A program made the position numbers and the translations under genes. Below are positions 43,022 to 56,469 of a stretch of 64,000 nt of DNA, piece after piece. Positions within the stretch are counted from its first letter, which is position 1. Each line of letters starts with the position of its first letter. Source of the stretch: Polytrichum commune (lineage: Eukaryota; Streptophyta; Polytrichopsida; Polytrichales; Polytrichaceae). Location: the NCBI GenBank assembly GCA_950295325.1, contig OX485806.1, positions 27,406,001 through 27,470,000 of the forward strand. The letters are read 5' to 3'. The notes beneath the pieces are model-generated. The model did not search any database, was not told the DNA's origin, and worked only from the letters and a program-made list of their open reading frames with translations.

Positions 43022-43719
43022 TTAGCTTACGGAAGGTGTATGTGGGCCTTAAGTGGCTCGTTCTTCATGCGCTCCAACTTCTACCGGTTGGATCTACTCC
43101 ACCCAACTCGTGTTGCATCACCAGATCTACAATGAAACATCTGCAAAAACCGGATCGACGATTGGACCTCCCCGGCTTTAGTTATGGTTATTGGAAGTGC
43201 ATGTTTGTTGGTTTCGAAACTAGGGACGCAGGCACTCCCAATCGTGTGTTTTCACTATCGAGTGCAAAGTGTTTTCACCTCCTGCCTCTTTGTGCAAATG
43301 GCAGAGGACGAGACGAGCCCATAGTTTAGCTTACGGAAGGTGTATGGGGGCCTTAAGTGGCTCGTCCTTCATGCTCTCCAACTTCTACCGGTTGGATCTA
43401 CTCCACCCAACTCGTGTCGTGTTACCAAATCTACGATGAAACGTCTGCAAAAACTGGATCGACGATCGGACCTCCCCTGTTTTAGTTATGGTTATCAGAA
43501 GCGCGTGTTTGTTGGTTTCGTCACTAGAGGCGCAAGCCCTCCCAATTGTGTGTTTTCCACCATCGAGTGTAGAGTAGTTATGAATGAGTTTGAAGACGTA
43601 GGCTAATCTCTTTTAAACACGTGTCGTTGCGATGTTTGGATGTTTGATCCTCACCGAACCAGGTACCAACCAATCGAATCTAGGGCGTCCGATTTAGAAA
43701 ACGAAGCCACTTAAGACCC
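43022..43719. mobile_element. TIR element (family K) with internal tandem duplication
   Basis: Ends GGGCCTTAAGTGGCTCGTT (from 43,044) and the inverse of AACGAAGCCACTTAAGACCC (to 43,719) are inverted repeats. The left 300 bp are duplicated in tandem: unit 1 from about 43,022, unit 2 from about 43,325, each starting ttagcttacggaagg. Partial relatives are at 5,280-5,445 (right end) and about 57,385-57,600 (interior). Non-coding. Confidence 0.7.
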
Positions 43720-44404
43720 ATCTTACCTTACTTTACAACCTCGCACACTTGCATGCTTTCCTTTTACTCTTTTTTAGGGGACCCTAACGGCGATCGCCAT
43801 CGACGAGAGAATCAAAACACACCTCACAAGGCGGCTTGTTGATTCCTATCCGGGCTTGAGAAAGTAGCAAGGAGAAGACCTAGGTGACCAAGACACGACC
43901 GACTTAATGGACACGACGACGGCTTGTTAACATCACCAACCGAACACACACACACACACACACAATGAACCAAAGTGAGGAGTATAATTGGAACGGAGAG
44001 TAGCAAGGAGAAGACCAAGACGTGACCGTCTTAATGTACATGATGTCTTGTTAACATCACCAAATCACATTATGAACCAAGTAAATATAGCGGGAGCCCA
44101 AAGGCCATGAACCTTAATGACAAGAGCCAATAGCACGACGAAAAGAGTTGCGTGGTCCTCTCATCCCCCGCCAAATGATGGTGTATGGATGGGTGCCATC
44201 GATTGATTAAAATCCCTAATGGACATACATACATGGATATATGGATACATACATACATAAGTCCAACTGCTTTTGCTTGCAATCGAGGGAGTCCGAGTGG
44301 ACTGACAGCATAGGAAGAGTTATCTGGAGCGCTGAAGAAATGAATCAAAGTGTGAGAGGGAGTGCAGTGGGACTGAGAGAAGATGATCACCAAGGCCTGT
44401 GTAA
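43720..44404. repeat. Intergenic DNA with a short tandem duplication
   Basis: A unit starting agtagcaaggagaagacc and ending cttgttaacatcacc occurs at about 43,865-43,942 and 43,999-44,061, with a (CA)n run (43,948-43,964) between. No gene seen. Confidence 0.55.
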
Positions 44405-44914
44405 GGGCCACTCCACACATGTGCCAAGAGCCGTGACCATGAAGTTGTGACCAAAAGCCCAAAAGAAAATGTCCCAAGCCGTCCCAAGGCACCTCCAGAA
44501 TCGTGTAGTGTGGTCACAGACCCTCAAGTGTAAGTGTGAAGTCATATGCATGTGACCGGACCCTCAACAAAATTCTATTTCAATGGATTTTTATTCATGA
44601 GGGTCCTCACACGAGATAAATAGAATAAACCAACGGTTGTGAGCTTTTGGAGTGTCGTGGTCTCCTGGTTTTGAGTTAGGCCTACCTCCAAAGAGGTGGT
44701 TCTTGAAAATAATCTAAATGACCATGAAACATGGTCCATTTGATGCCATGTAGGAATCCATATAGACTTTACATCCACCTCGCATTCCCATACTCCGTTG
44801 GTCTCTCGAGCGTGGTGTGATGAAGCAAACTTGGACCGGCTCCGCCATTTCCACCAATGAGAGGGCCTGAAATGTAATGGTCACGGGTTCTCAGTCTCGT
44901 GTGGGAAGTGGCCC
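44405..44914. mobile_element. MITE family H, inverted copy
   Basis: This 510-bp element starts GGGCCACTCCACACATGTG and ends CTCGTGTGGGAAGTGGCCC; its full length matches the reverse complement of 59,340-59,841. The left flank is TAA; the right flank has changed. Non-autonomous. Confidence 0.85.
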
Positions 44915-45170
44915 AAAGGTAGTGCAAGAGAAGGTGAACTTGGCAAGAATGGTGGAAGAAGAGACGAGATGAATCAGGTGGACCGCCAAGCTAAGGAAAG
45001 TGTGTAAGTTAGGGAGAGAGGTAATTATAGTACATGAACGTACCTCCCATTCATCCAACACACATAAAAGCTCTGATAATAGTCGGTTTTTTAGTAAGCT
45101 CTAATAAAAGCCTGGTGGTTAATATTTTTAGTTGACTTGACACCCGAATTAGCTTAGAAGACCTCCAAAG
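44915..45170. other. Intergenic DNA, no gene seen
   Basis: Short unassigned stretch between two MITEs, with nothing recognisable. Confidence 0.5.
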
Positions 45171-45393
45171 TACACTAAATAGGATATTTAGTGTGATTTA
45201 CTGTTTGGAGTTACATGTTCCTATATATTTTTACTGTTGATGTATTTTTTTACCAAGTAAAGATGTTAATGTTTCATAGTGTCCAAACAACCAATTCGAC
45301 CATAGTTGGTAAAAAACTGAGATGCATAATAGACAATTGTAACATTGCGTAATTTCAGATAGTAAGTCACACTTAAATATCATATTTAGTGTA
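45171..45393. mobile_element. MITE family S, copy 1
   Basis: Ends TACACTAAATAGGATATTTA and the inverse of TATCATATTTAGTGTA are inverted repeats; the 223-bp interior (accaagtaaagatgttaatg, gtccaaacaaccaatt) matches 60,628-60,829. Non-coding. Confidence 0.75.
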
Positions 45394-46437
45394 GTGCACT
45401 CGAGGTCATTTGAGATGAATCGGCATCGAGTTTTGATGTTGGTAGGAGGAGAGGTACGCTCATATATGGTAATTCCCTCTCTATGTAAGTTAGTCACCGG
45501 TTGAAGATGGTTGGGATGTAGTAACTTATGGGGTTGATCACACCGACCAGTTTAAACACCATCCATCGGCATCTCTGGCTGTAATAGTGTGAAACGTGGT
45601 GGGCCAACATCTATTTTTGAACATAATCCCCAACAATTTCATGGTTGGAACCGGACAGAAAGTTTGGTGTGGTCGGGGCATGAGTCATGGGCACAACTTG
45701 ATGTCAAGCTTGAGTGGGGCAAGGTAAAAGGAACTTCAGTGGGTCTTACATGAACACTTTCCTCTCTACACCCACTTGCTATAGGATATGAAACACACAA
45801 CATGTGCAAGAAGAGTAGCAAACCATGTCCAAATCATGCCCAGTCACTCATCCAAGTGGAGGGCACTTTGAGCAATTTTCTTGCGTTGTTATTATTATAA
45901 CTTATAGTTTACATTCGTGAAGAGAGTGGTTATGTCCTGTAACGGACGAAATGAGAGTGGACGACGAGTTGTGATAGCAACGAGACATTCATCGACATCT
46001 CGTCTATTATATGTCTGTATTTACCTTCCACGAAATGTTTTAGAGCTCGTGTGAACATCGTACCAGTTTGCCAAAGTGAAGATTCTTTGAGTTATTAAAT
46101 GATCATATAGGTCCTCCCCGCCCCAACCATGGTGGTGGTTGCATCTACAAGGGGTAACAAACTTTGAGCACTCGATCCATGATTTTGCAACACATTTATT
46201 TTTGGCTTTGTTCTTAGGTTCACACCCAAACACACCCCAGTCAAATACATGTGTCCGCTTAATATCGAACTCCAAATTGGGCACATTTCCTATAGATGCA
46301 CGTTTTATAGGATTGTGGAGCTTTAATCCATGGTTTTAGTTTATTGGTTTTCAAGCTCAAGTCCAAACTTGAACTTCAACGATAGCCATGGGACTTGAAC
46401 TTGAAATCGATCCAAAATAAGGAGGAACCAAGCTAAG
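45394..46437. other. Intergenic DNA, dispersed repeat remnants
   Basis: No gene. Blocks such as caaagtgaagattctt...atcatataggtcct near 46,070-46,115 recur near 28,830, 29,400 and 60,340, pointing to an old, decayed dispersed repeat. Confidence 0.45.
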
Positions 46438-46760
46438 TACACAAAATATGATATTTAGTGTTTGATACACTAAATACGAACGCATACACTAAATATCAAT
46501 AACCCTATGGAAGTAAGTAACAATAAATGTAAACTCAAACACTAAATATCAACTATGGTAATATGTGGAAGTTACATGCTTGAATTTAGTGCTAGTAAAG
46601 ATATGGAAAATATATATATAATAAGGGAGATGACAGTAGGGAAGGTAGCAACACATTTATGTCTAACACTAATTGTCAAAGAATTGACAATTAGTGTTGA
46701 GCACGGTAGGGTGGTAACAATACTAAATATAATCAAACACTAAATATCATATTTTGTGTA
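46438..46760. mobile_element. MITE family S, longer variant
   Basis: A near-perfect inverted terminal repeat (TACACAAAATATGATATTTA with TAAATATCATATTTTGTGTA) continues to a match of about 30 bp. The interior has extra TAAATAT palindromes and a TTGACAATTAGTGTT inverted pair. Non-coding. Confidence 0.75.
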
Positions 46761-47468
46761 GTTACAGTAGAAGATGCAAAGTCATATGGTTGGGCTTTGG
46801 CAACTTCACGGGGTTGCCACACACAACTTGAGCTCATGCTTGCGATTTTGGTGGGCCAACGTATAAATTACTTATTTATTTATTTTTAAAATGAAGGGGG
46901 GGAGAAGAAAAAAAAAATTAACTAACTTGAGCCCTTACATGTGTCTAATAAGCTAGTGGATTTTTATCTAAAGGTTGGTCACTTCCTTTTTGGAATGTTT
47001 TTCAAGTTCAATCTTTGGGATAAGGTGAACTGCCAAGCTAATTCGTCACAATTAAAGGTGTGGCAATCAAAAATTAGGATTTGACACTTTGTAGGGTTGC
47101 CACACATAATTTGAGCGCGAGCTCTTGAAGCTTTTAAATATTATGGGGCATGGTCAAAGAACTCGAACCCTTACATGTGTCTAATAAGATGGGTTATTGG
47201 GTCGATGAGCGATGACGGTGGATAAATCATTCACAAATTGGATGGTACGTGAAGGTGTTGGATGATTATCTCCAACTTCAGCCTCCATTGCCAAGGGGAA
47301 AAAGAAAATGCTCGTCCTATGTATATTTTGTAAGCCATATTCACAATAAATAAGCTTCATGGAAACATTTGCTACAAGTGCATCGACCCAATGCAAACAC
47401 GAGAGCTAATGAGAGTCTTATATGGGTGAGGGATGTCATGCATGCTCATTGGGATTGGAAACTCAAGG
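46761..47468. other. Intergenic DNA, no gene seen
   Basis: Two related blocks (caacttcacggggttgccacacacaacttgagc near 46,800 and cactttgtagggttgccacacataatttgagc near 47,090) show a local duplication. No gene recognised. Confidence 0.45.
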
Positions 47469-48042
47469 GTTGTTTACACCATGAACCATGAATTCGTCCC
47501 AAGTCGTGTAGAATCTATGATTGGTTGTTGAATACGTCCCATGATCACTTCGGTTTACACCCAGGAAAATTTGTCAGAGTGACCATGGAGTTCGAGGTCC
47601 CCAGAAGACATATTTTAAGGCCTACATTATTCACTAACATGGTCCAACGGGTTTTGCGGTGGGAGAGGCAAAAAAATGTGCTCTAATAGAAATAGGCAAA
47701 AGCCCATGGCAGAGAAATGCTATTATAATATATTTTCATGAATTGTTTTTTTGGGGGGGGGAAGAGAAGATGAAGACAAGAGATTGGTCAAGTTTGTGTT
47801 TTTCTTTTTCTTTCAAAATTGCCCTTTTTGGGCATACATTAAAAAAAATCAACATATCCACTCCTTGGTGCATGGTCATCCCTCTTGGTCTACAATCGGT
47901 TTACACCTAATGGGGGGCCCAAAAGCTTTGTAAAATGATTCTTTCAAGAAATCGAACCATGGAAGTTGGACCATGAAGTTGGACCAATGAAAAAGGCCAT
48001 CTTCCATGGCTCGACTTCATGGTCCATGGTGTAAACCGGCCC
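47469..48042. mobile_element. TIR element with TTTACAC-type termini
   Basis: Left end GGGTTGTTTACACCATGAAC and right end TCATGGTCCATGGTGTAAAC-CGGCCC are inverted repeats, flanked by TCAA on both sides (47,465-47,468 and 48,043-48,046). It is 574 bp, non-coding, and related at its ends to 30,399-30,774. Confidence 0.75.
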
Positions 48043-48520
48043 TCAATAATAGTGTTGGCGCATCATGCCATCATCGTGTAAATGATCATAAGCTCATTCT
48101 CAAACTCTTCTACATATCCATCATCAATGTTGCTATCAGTGGGATCCGTCTACAATACGGCGTCATGACAACTAAAGTGACAGCCTCTCTAAACATTGGT
48201 TTGCAACAAATGGAACATAACATTATTCAGATCCATGACAATATTATGTGCGACTGACAGTGTTTCACAAAATATTCCTCACATTTAGATTGGATGTGGG
48301 ATATAATCCGGTGAATATTGTCAGTCCCATAGAACATTGTTATGGATTTGAATAATGTTATGAACACCTCCATCATGATATATTCATACATTAGAGTTTC
48401 GGAGTGCAGTCTTGGCTAAAAAGAGAACATGCTTAGTTGACGTCCGGAGACACATGTTTAATCCCATAACTTGGACCCACATTGTCCAAATATATGCTTC
48501 CTTTAGCCCTTATTTCATAA
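48043..48520. other. Intergenic DNA, no gene seen
   Basis: Unassigned; an 83-codon open frame at 48,006-48,257 overlaps the TIR element end and lacks recognisable features. Confidence 0.45.
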
Positions 48521-48857
48521 TACACTAAATAATGATATTTAGTGTCATACGGTATTTAATGTCACCGTGGTAACTTTTCAGATGACACTTCTTATGAATA
48601 AGTGAACAAAAACTGTCATGGATGATGGATGAGTTCATCCATTGATGTGAGGAGATGTTGTCATAGATGATTAAAACTTGGATGAAAAATCACTTGGTAA
48701 GTGACAGTCATTGCAACACTGTAAATCTATAATCCCCCCAAAAAATTACAAGGGATGACAAATAATGTTAGGTTGACAATTTAGTGTTGGTGACACTCCA
48801 CTGCGGTTTACAATTAGTATTGAGCACGACGATTAGAATTGGTGACACTAAATATGA
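48521..48857. mobile_element. MITE family S5
   Basis: Starts TACACTAAATAATGATATTT and ends near TTGGTGACACTAAATATGAT. The interior shares gatgacacttcttatgaata and taagtgacagtcattgcaac with 19,270 and 55,953. Confidence 0.75.
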
Positions 48858-51202
48858 TAGTAATTCGTATAAGTAACTAGGCCCATGGTTTATGATGAAC
48901 CCAACATTGTAACCATGCATTATACATGTTTATAGTACAAATAACTTTGTTGAGTTCGTGAAATTTTGACTATGTATGAACTAGTTGAAAGGCTAATCCA
49001 AAGAGATACTCGCTACATTAATTAGATCTCTTTTTAGTATCCAAAGTTGTCAAATGTGTCCAAAATAGGTTTGACTACCTTTCGTGAAATCGTAGAAATT
49101 TATGGGCTTCATAATTTTTATAATCTAGTTGGTGCAACCAAGAGCATGCTATTCTAAGAAAGTAAGAATTAGTTTTTCCAAGCAAGCCAAGTACTTAATG
49201 ACTTTTGTTAGTATAAAAGGGAGTCCTAAATCAGTTCATGTTAAGTGCGTTCTAGTTTATTGAATTTGCTCAACAATCCGTGTTTTTTAATCCTTTAATT
49301 ATTATTTGAAATTGTTATTCTGTGTCAAGAGTTGCATTAACTTTAGGTGAGAACAAGGTGTTTAAATTAGAATATGTGTGTTTACTTTGCATGGATATAA
49401 ACGAATCCAAAGAACAAACATGGTGGCATTAGTCAATATCGTAGACCATAGATCACCAAATACTTACTAAGTGATAAAAACCAACTTCAAATGACATTAA
49501 CCATTTATTGCCATGGGGTACATTTCATACCGGCATCCCTAATGTCAAGGGCGTTTGAGTCCACTATTGTCAACAGTTCTTTTGATTGGCCACTTGCATG
49601 TAAGAGTGAACTTCATAGTAAAGGCATGTGAACAAAAAGATCACGATTCCAACAAAAGTTGAGAAGATCTAACAATCGTAAAGGCGATTTTATCAAGTTG
49701 GGGCAGCTAGTGAAAATATTTTATAAATTCGGATGATAGGATGGATGTATCCTTGGATTAAACCATATACACATATACAAACCTTGAAAACGTACATACA
49801 AAATTTTGAATTTGGAGTTCATGTGCCTCTTTTAGAGGTCAAAGTGCATTGACTAGATGATGGGTGTCTCTCATATATGAACTTGAATGCCATCTTTGGA
49901 TTTTAGGTGTTGTCCAAGCTGCTAAAGATAGCTTAGTTTTACAATGGGCAAGAAAACTTGGCTCTTTGCTCAAGTCTTGGTGACAAATTTACATAGATCA
50001 AATTCACCTCGTAGTGTCGTTCTCCTTCATATCACCTCGAAACCTAACGAGACTTGCGCCTATCTTTTCATGAAGTATGTACGAATCATCATGTCAAGTA
50101 GGAAGTCCAGATGATGGTGTGAGGTGGTTGTCTAGAACACTCTCCTGGCGAGAATAGATCCCTTGGGTCACCATGCACAATAATGGGTTAAATGCCAAAA
50201 GTTCTCAAATGTTCTTCCACCCCCACATTACGCACCATATCTCTTGTAGTAGAATTTCACGTCGCCTCTAAATATTGGGTTGGAGAAACCTTATTCCAAC
50301 TAACATGATGACAACTATCCACATGGGTATTGTACTCTACATAATGGGCAATGTTTGGTGGCAACCATGTTACTAGGAGGTTCGGTGAAATTCTACTTTG
50401 TAGATCTCCTAAAGGTTCGTGGTTGATTCACTCCAACTTTGATACTCTTAGAGTAATTTGAGATCTTTGATCCTAACTACAATTTTTAAATGCTAAAGAA
50501 AAATCAGGTTATAGAGAATCTCCTAGAAGAAAACTTGCCCATCACAACCATCCGTTATCGCTTGGCCATTGCGACTCATGGCGAAAAAATACATAAATAA
50601 ATCATTTTGGTTGTGACCCCTAACAATTTCACCTTCGACGTACTTGGCTGCTGTGAATTCTTGGCCCAAGATTCATAAGTCCCATGTAAAAGGGTCAGAG
50701 GTGTTCAACAATACATAAGCCCAATACTTTGACATATTTTAGGAACTAGCAAGAGGGGATTGTTGCATACGAGTAAACCTCTCATCCATCCATCCATCCA
50801 TTTAACAAAATTAATTAAACCTCTACACATTTGTGGTTACTAAATTTCAGTCGGGCCTCGCTAGACTAATTTACGTTTCTGAAGCTAATTTCAGTGTCAA
50901 AACGACTTGGAAAAGCAATATTTGTGCTACATACATACAATCTATAACTGGCTTTGTTGGATGAATGCAAGGTGCACTTAAATGCACTAAGTCCCTTTCA
51001 CCAACTTGGCAACTCACCCAACTTACACATGTTTCCAAATTTTGATTTCGTAAGCATGTTAACGGCATTGTACATGGTAACATCCAATTTTCTATATTTT
51101 GTAAAGTTGTGGGGGGATGCGGAAGTGTATCGTGCAACTAACCCTATATCATATTATCCTTGGAACATTAATAGGTATGAACTAGAACGGAGACACTAAG
51201 CT
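48858..51202. other. Intergenic DNA, no gene seen
   Basis: About 2.3 kb of AT-rich sequence without a convincing open frame, RNA gene or element end. A short (catc)n run is at about 50,786-50,802. Confidence 0.55.
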
Positions 51203-51625
51203 CATTATCCCATTTAGTGCATGTGGTATTGATTCCCGAAACATGCACAATTTTGTCAAATCTCAAAATTAGCGAGGGTTGAAATTTTTACCCAGTGATG
51301 CTAAATTCATGAATACATGTTCACTTATCATGGGTTTCAAAGATAATTAGTGCGTGTTTTAGGATTTTTGCAGAGTGCACAATTTGTTTTGGTAAGCTTG
51401 AAGAGGCTTCTTCTTTTCAATTGGCGTTGCTCACTCCTGAAGCATCTCATGACATCAAGAAATTGAAGAGAACTTGCATTAGGAGTTTCCGACACGCTGA
51501 CACTTTGGGCTCCCTAAACCCTAGACCTTTTGGTGGCACTATTTTCATAGCATTAAGAAATTTAGTCCCACCTTCATTAATTTCCTACTTGCACTATTAG
51601 CCCACCCTTACTAAATGGGATAATC
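51203..51625. mobile_element. MITE family N, copy 1
   Basis: Ends CATTATCCCATTTAGTGCAT and CTTACTAAATGGGATAATC are inverted. The interior (gtcaaatctcaaaatta, gaccttttggtggcactattttcatag) matches 62,037-62,428. Confidence 0.7.
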
Positions 51626-52183
51626 AATGTATTGAAGGCCAACCCCACTAACGCTTGCAACTACCAATTGGGCAATGTGGCAATGACAACGATCGTGCTA
51701 GATGGTCCCGGGACGCAGATCGCAATAGTCCATTGCCCTAAACCGATGAATATTAGTGGGAAATTGGGAGTTAGTTCAAGCTTGGCAACCAATAGAAATG
51801 ACCATAATCGTAACATTACTAAGCAACTACATGATGGTCTCTTTCCAAGCAGAAAAAAATGTTGCGATTAAAAAAACTATGATAATTTACAATATCTTGT
51901 CGAAAAGTTCACAAGACACAGCTTGAGTGCTCCCCATAAACATGAAATCTCAAAATTAAAGGGAAATCATTTTCATGTGATACTTGGTCCCACAAAACAC
52001 AATCAAAGAGTTTTGTAATGTTATGATTCATATTGTTTATTATTATAATGACAAACCCATAATGAGCATATTGAAGAACCAATGGAAATTGTCAAAAGTT
52101 TAGTTTGTCCCAAATATTGTTGAAATTACATTCTAAATACCTTGTGTTGTTATTTTCTTATGTTTGTGAGTGTGTGTGCCCCA
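51626..52183. other. Intergenic DNA, no gene seen
   Basis: Unassigned; a 79-codon open frame (51,632-51,871) has no recognisable feature. A short block (acattactaagcaactacatgatggtctc) recurs near 54,890. Confidence 0.45.
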
Positions 52184-52436
52184 ATGAATAAATAAATAAA
52201 TACATAACCAACGTTGGGCAATCTGACGTGAATTTGAGCCCGTTGGCCATACCCTGCTCAAGAATCCTCTTGGTGTGGGGTGGGGTTTACTGCCTACTTT
52301 ATGGTGGGTGGGCTCTTGACTTCCTACCAAGTTTCCAACAATTAAAGAAAAGATTTCACAACGAGAATCAAACTGCCAACCACTTCATTCGGAAATGGGT
52401 ACTTCTCCACTATCACCTAGTAGTTTAGGGTCATAT
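52184..52436 (-). mobile_element. tRNA-derived SINE, copy 1
   Basis: Minus-strand element homologous to 56,470-56,725. It has a tRNA-like head (decayed A box near TGATAGTGGAGAAGT and decayed B box GTTTGATTCTC), a unique body (cccaccataaagtaggc...ccacaccaagaggatt) and a simple TATTTATTTATTTATT tail at the 3' end. Non-autonomous retroposon. Confidence 0.75.
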
Positions 52437-55400
52437 CAGACCTGCCCCAATGAGTAGGGAGAACCAGTTGCTAGTTACATATGAACCGGTTGAGTTTGAG
52501 AAATAACTGAAGTGACAAAAAAAATTATTTATTTAACTGAAAATATTTCATAAGATTGAATTTAACAGATGACAAGATTTTCATCAGCAAGCTTTAAAGT
52601 GAATTGAAAACAAACATTGTCCTATAAACTAGACGGAGATGACATGAATATGCATTTAGTTTGTTGGTCTTACATCAAAAGTCTAATCATCTAAGATTTT
52701 GTAAGTGTTCATGTTTTATAAGTGACTATTGACTAACAAGGGTCATTTCTATGGTAGTGTATCCCCTTATTTAAGTTGACTATTGAGCTTCTAAAGGTTA
52801 TCATATTATGAGCAAGTAATCCAATTTCTTCTAAACACGTATCTTTTTGGAATCCGTTCTTGGAGCCACCCCTTTAACCCCTAAGTGCCCGAGCAACCAT
52901 ATATGGTTGATCAAAAATTTCGGCTCGTTTGTGTGTGGGCAGGTAAAATTCCTTTGACCGCGTAAATTTTTTTGGCGGGCAGTATGGAAGGGCAACTTTT
53001 GGATTGAGGCATTTTTGACCAAAAAGAGTAAATATTCAATTTTAGAGAGGGTCGCAAAGGCATATGTGTCCGTGATGTAGGGAATGGGTGGAGAAAGTGC
53101 TTTACTATTTCCTCAATGTTTCAGCTAATTGGACTATTGTACTTGTTTTTGACATCCAAAGAGTTCTCATTATTCATTTCTTTTGAAAAGTGTCGTAGTG
53201 GAAAGAGTAAAAAAAATCCGTATTTTTGACCGTTGAATATTAGTATTCACAATTACCAATGTGAAGTAATTTGCAATATCAAATCGTCAAGTGTTAAAAT
53301 AAAGAAAATGCATTTCAAGAATTGCAAGGAGGATTGCGAAATGATTGGGATAGCTCTATATGCATACATAGGGTCTTTGGAATCACATTTTCGTATTCTT
53401 TCACATGTTGGAGTTGTTCATGTCACCTCAAACTCCTAAAAACACTTATGAGCAAATCATACCAACATTGTGGGGAGGGGCGGCATACAAAAAAAAGAAT
53501 GTATACATTTCTCCTGTTTGTATCTCACAACTCTTATGCAATCTCGGTCTCAAAATTGGTATGCATACTAATAAACAAGTTCTTTAAACATCTATACGGT
53601 TAGATTTTGGATAAAAGACAAATTCCTCCATTGGGGATTGTATTAAAGCCATGCACATATTTCTTAGGAAAAGTGCATTCCGAAAGGCTTGGGCACTTAG
53701 GGGTTAAATCCAGGCAACCTTTTAAGATAAGTAATCAACTTAGGCACATCTACCTTAGAGCATGGCCACTGTCACCAACTGCAAGAGCTCAAACGCTTAA
53801 GGTAGTGTATCTCTTTCAATTTGTGATATGTTGTGGACAACTAAAATCAAGGTTATAATGAGCACAAAGCATGTGATAAAAATGATCCCCTTAAATATAT
53901 AGACCATGAAGGCATAGCATGACTTGTGTGCGCACATGACCCCTTTGCAACATATAAGTAACACACTGTGTTATAATTAAGTGAGTGGAAGCTCCAACAT
54001 AGTATGTAAGGCCATGGATTTGCCAACTGTACACTTTAATGAAATATATACAAGGCATTAGAAGCAAGTGTGACATGTAACTTGTGATCCTGCATTCTCA
54101 CAATCATGTGGTTTAGGCAAGATCATAATTTGTTATTCAAGAGGCACTTTGGAATCCCATGCACATTTTGGCGCATGACCAAGACGGGTAGCACAAAAGA
54201 TGTCCCTATGCGACCATAATGGGTCATGGGTACTTTTCACTTGTAATCATTGTAAGGAATTAAGGTACACTTCAAGTATTTCTAAGTGTATGGGGTACAA
54301 GTCCACTTTTAATTATTTATTCAATGAGACAATCAACATATAAATTGGATCACTCTAAGTACCCAAACTTGTCAATTAAGTGTCCAGCGTGAAAATGACG
54401 ATTCCTTATACGTAGAGTTTGAGGATGTGATTTCTAACAAAACAATAGCTTGAATGAAGGCTAGAGACTACGAATTTATCTATTGAGGTCAATTTAATAA
54501 AAATCAACAATAAACCTATAGGGACAATTTTTTACTGCAGCTCCGATAGTGGGTGTTGGGAAAAACAATCCAATCGCTGCTATACTTGTAATAATTGTCT
54601 TGGTAACTACACCAAGTATCTTATTTAGTGTGACATTAGAATTCAGATGCCACATAAATATTAAGAGTCTTTGAAAACGATTTGTTATCTTATTACAAAT
54701 TATTGAAGTCTCTTGTCATAGTAATAAACTAATTTCCATGTACTAATAGTAGTGATTCTCATCAATCTACGTTCATGATAAAACATGTGGCCTGATATAA
54801 TTAGCCTAATTTTCATTGTTGTGGGTCGATGATAAATAATGCAGCCCACACCAAATCATATGCATATAATTTAAAATACCACATAACATCACTAAGCAAC
54901 TAGATGATGGTCTCTTTTCAGAGAAAGAGGTTGTAATCAAATAACTTTGAATTTATAATTGCTTGTCGAAAACTCCATAATACACATCATGAATGCTTCC
55001 CGTAAATGGGGTTTCCTGGAATTAAAGGATAGTTGATCTTGCCTCGACATGTGGTTATGCAATACGCAACCAAGGAGTTGAGTAATGATATGCAATTAGA
55101 CAACCCATGAAGTTTTTCTTGGGTAAAGCACAATGCAAGATTTACTATAAAGTAAGATTTTAAAATAAACAAAAATTGTGAAGGTTGATTTTGAAACTAC
55201 TTCATATGGTTGGAGTTGCAGTTTCTACAAATTTATTTTACAAGTGTAGTCCTTCCACGGAAATAGATTATGTTTTATCAAAATTGTGTGAGATCTAATT
55301 CTATTACTTAGAAATATACAAGGGCCATAATAGGTTCAAAAAGGAGCAAAAACAAAAAAGAAAACCCAAAGTTCAGAAGGCTCTTACTTTTCTTCAATGA

Positions 55401-55952
55401 TAAACTTTGTAACAAGGGCATTGTTTCGAGACTTGACTCGTTTGATCACCTTAATGACCGTGTATAAATGGCCTACTAGGATGTTCTCAACGATTTCAAT
55501 TCGCTTTGGGGGGTCAAAGACCTGATTGTAACCCAGAGCAACTTAGTTTTCACTTGGAAGGTTAGATTGCATAAGGGCATTATTTCTTGATTTCCACTTG
55601 GGCTGCGTTGGTTCGCTTGTGTTGGTTGCATTTTGATTCCTTTTTTGCAATTGAAATTTCAATTTGTGCCCCCCCTCCCCCCTCCCACAAAAGAAAGAAG
55701 AAGAAAAGAAATGAAAAAAAGACTGTGTATAAATGTTGTTGTTATAACCCTTAATAAAATTTGATAGAGATAGTATGGAATTGAGTGTAGTAGCTACAAA
55801 TGGAGATTGAAAGAAAGAAAGAAAGAAAGAAAGAAACCATCTAAAGAAAGACTAGTGGGATACCTCTAAAATGACTTCCAATATCATAAGCAACCCAATT
55901 TGGACCGAGTTTTTCACCAACAAATCTTGTGTCATAATAACATGTGGCAATG
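52437..55952. other. Intergenic DNA, no gene seen
   Basis: About 3.5 kb without a supported gene. Two similar open stretches near 53,220-53,900 overlap in several frames and look non-coding. An (AAAG)n run is at 55,813-55,836, and a C-rich tract at about 55,670-55,685. A lone TATCTTATTTAGTGTGACAT near 54,612 looks like an S-family MITE end. Confidence 0.5.
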
Positions 55953-56350
55953 CACCAAAGACTATATTTGGCGTCATTTGATGTATTATGTCAACGTGGT
56001 GCCTTGTCTAATGACACTTCTTATGAGCGAGTTTAAAGATATTGTCATGGATGATTGAGGTTTGGATGAAATCCATGTCAATAAGTGAAACAAGGTTTGG
56101 TATATTTTGCATCCTTACAATCATGTAATGAAAATTTGCCATGAACGATTGAAAATTAGTTGAAAAACCACGTAGTAAGTGACAGTAATTGCAATAGAAT
56201 TGTAGGTTTACAACGCCCAAATGTTTTTACAAGGAATGACAATATAATGTTAGTTTACATATAGTGTTGGTGACACTTACACAAGCAATTTACAATTAGT
56301 ATTGAGCAAGACAAATAGGATTGGTGACAATAAATACCATATTTAGTGTT
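55953..56350. mobile_element. MITE family S5
   Basis: Third full relative of 19,270 and 48,521, with the blocks aatgacacttcttatgagcg, tgtcatggatgattgagg, taagtgacagtaattgcaa and ttggtgacaataaatac in order. The right end reads ATATTTAGTGTTGT. Confidence 0.72.
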
Positions 56351-56469
56351 GTTCCACCCCAATAAGATAATCAAACATAATTCGGTTACTCATTTTAATT
56401 GGGCATCCATATTTGATGTGTGTGTGGATGTGTTTAGGTGTGGATTTCAAACGCATGCCAAAAAGACAT

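Noticed and set aside
43036-43606. Two similar 88-97 codon frames in tandem (PVGSTPPNSC...)
   Set aside because: The similarity comes from a tandem DNA duplication inside a TIR element; the frames carry no known domain and the relative near 57,400 is not open.
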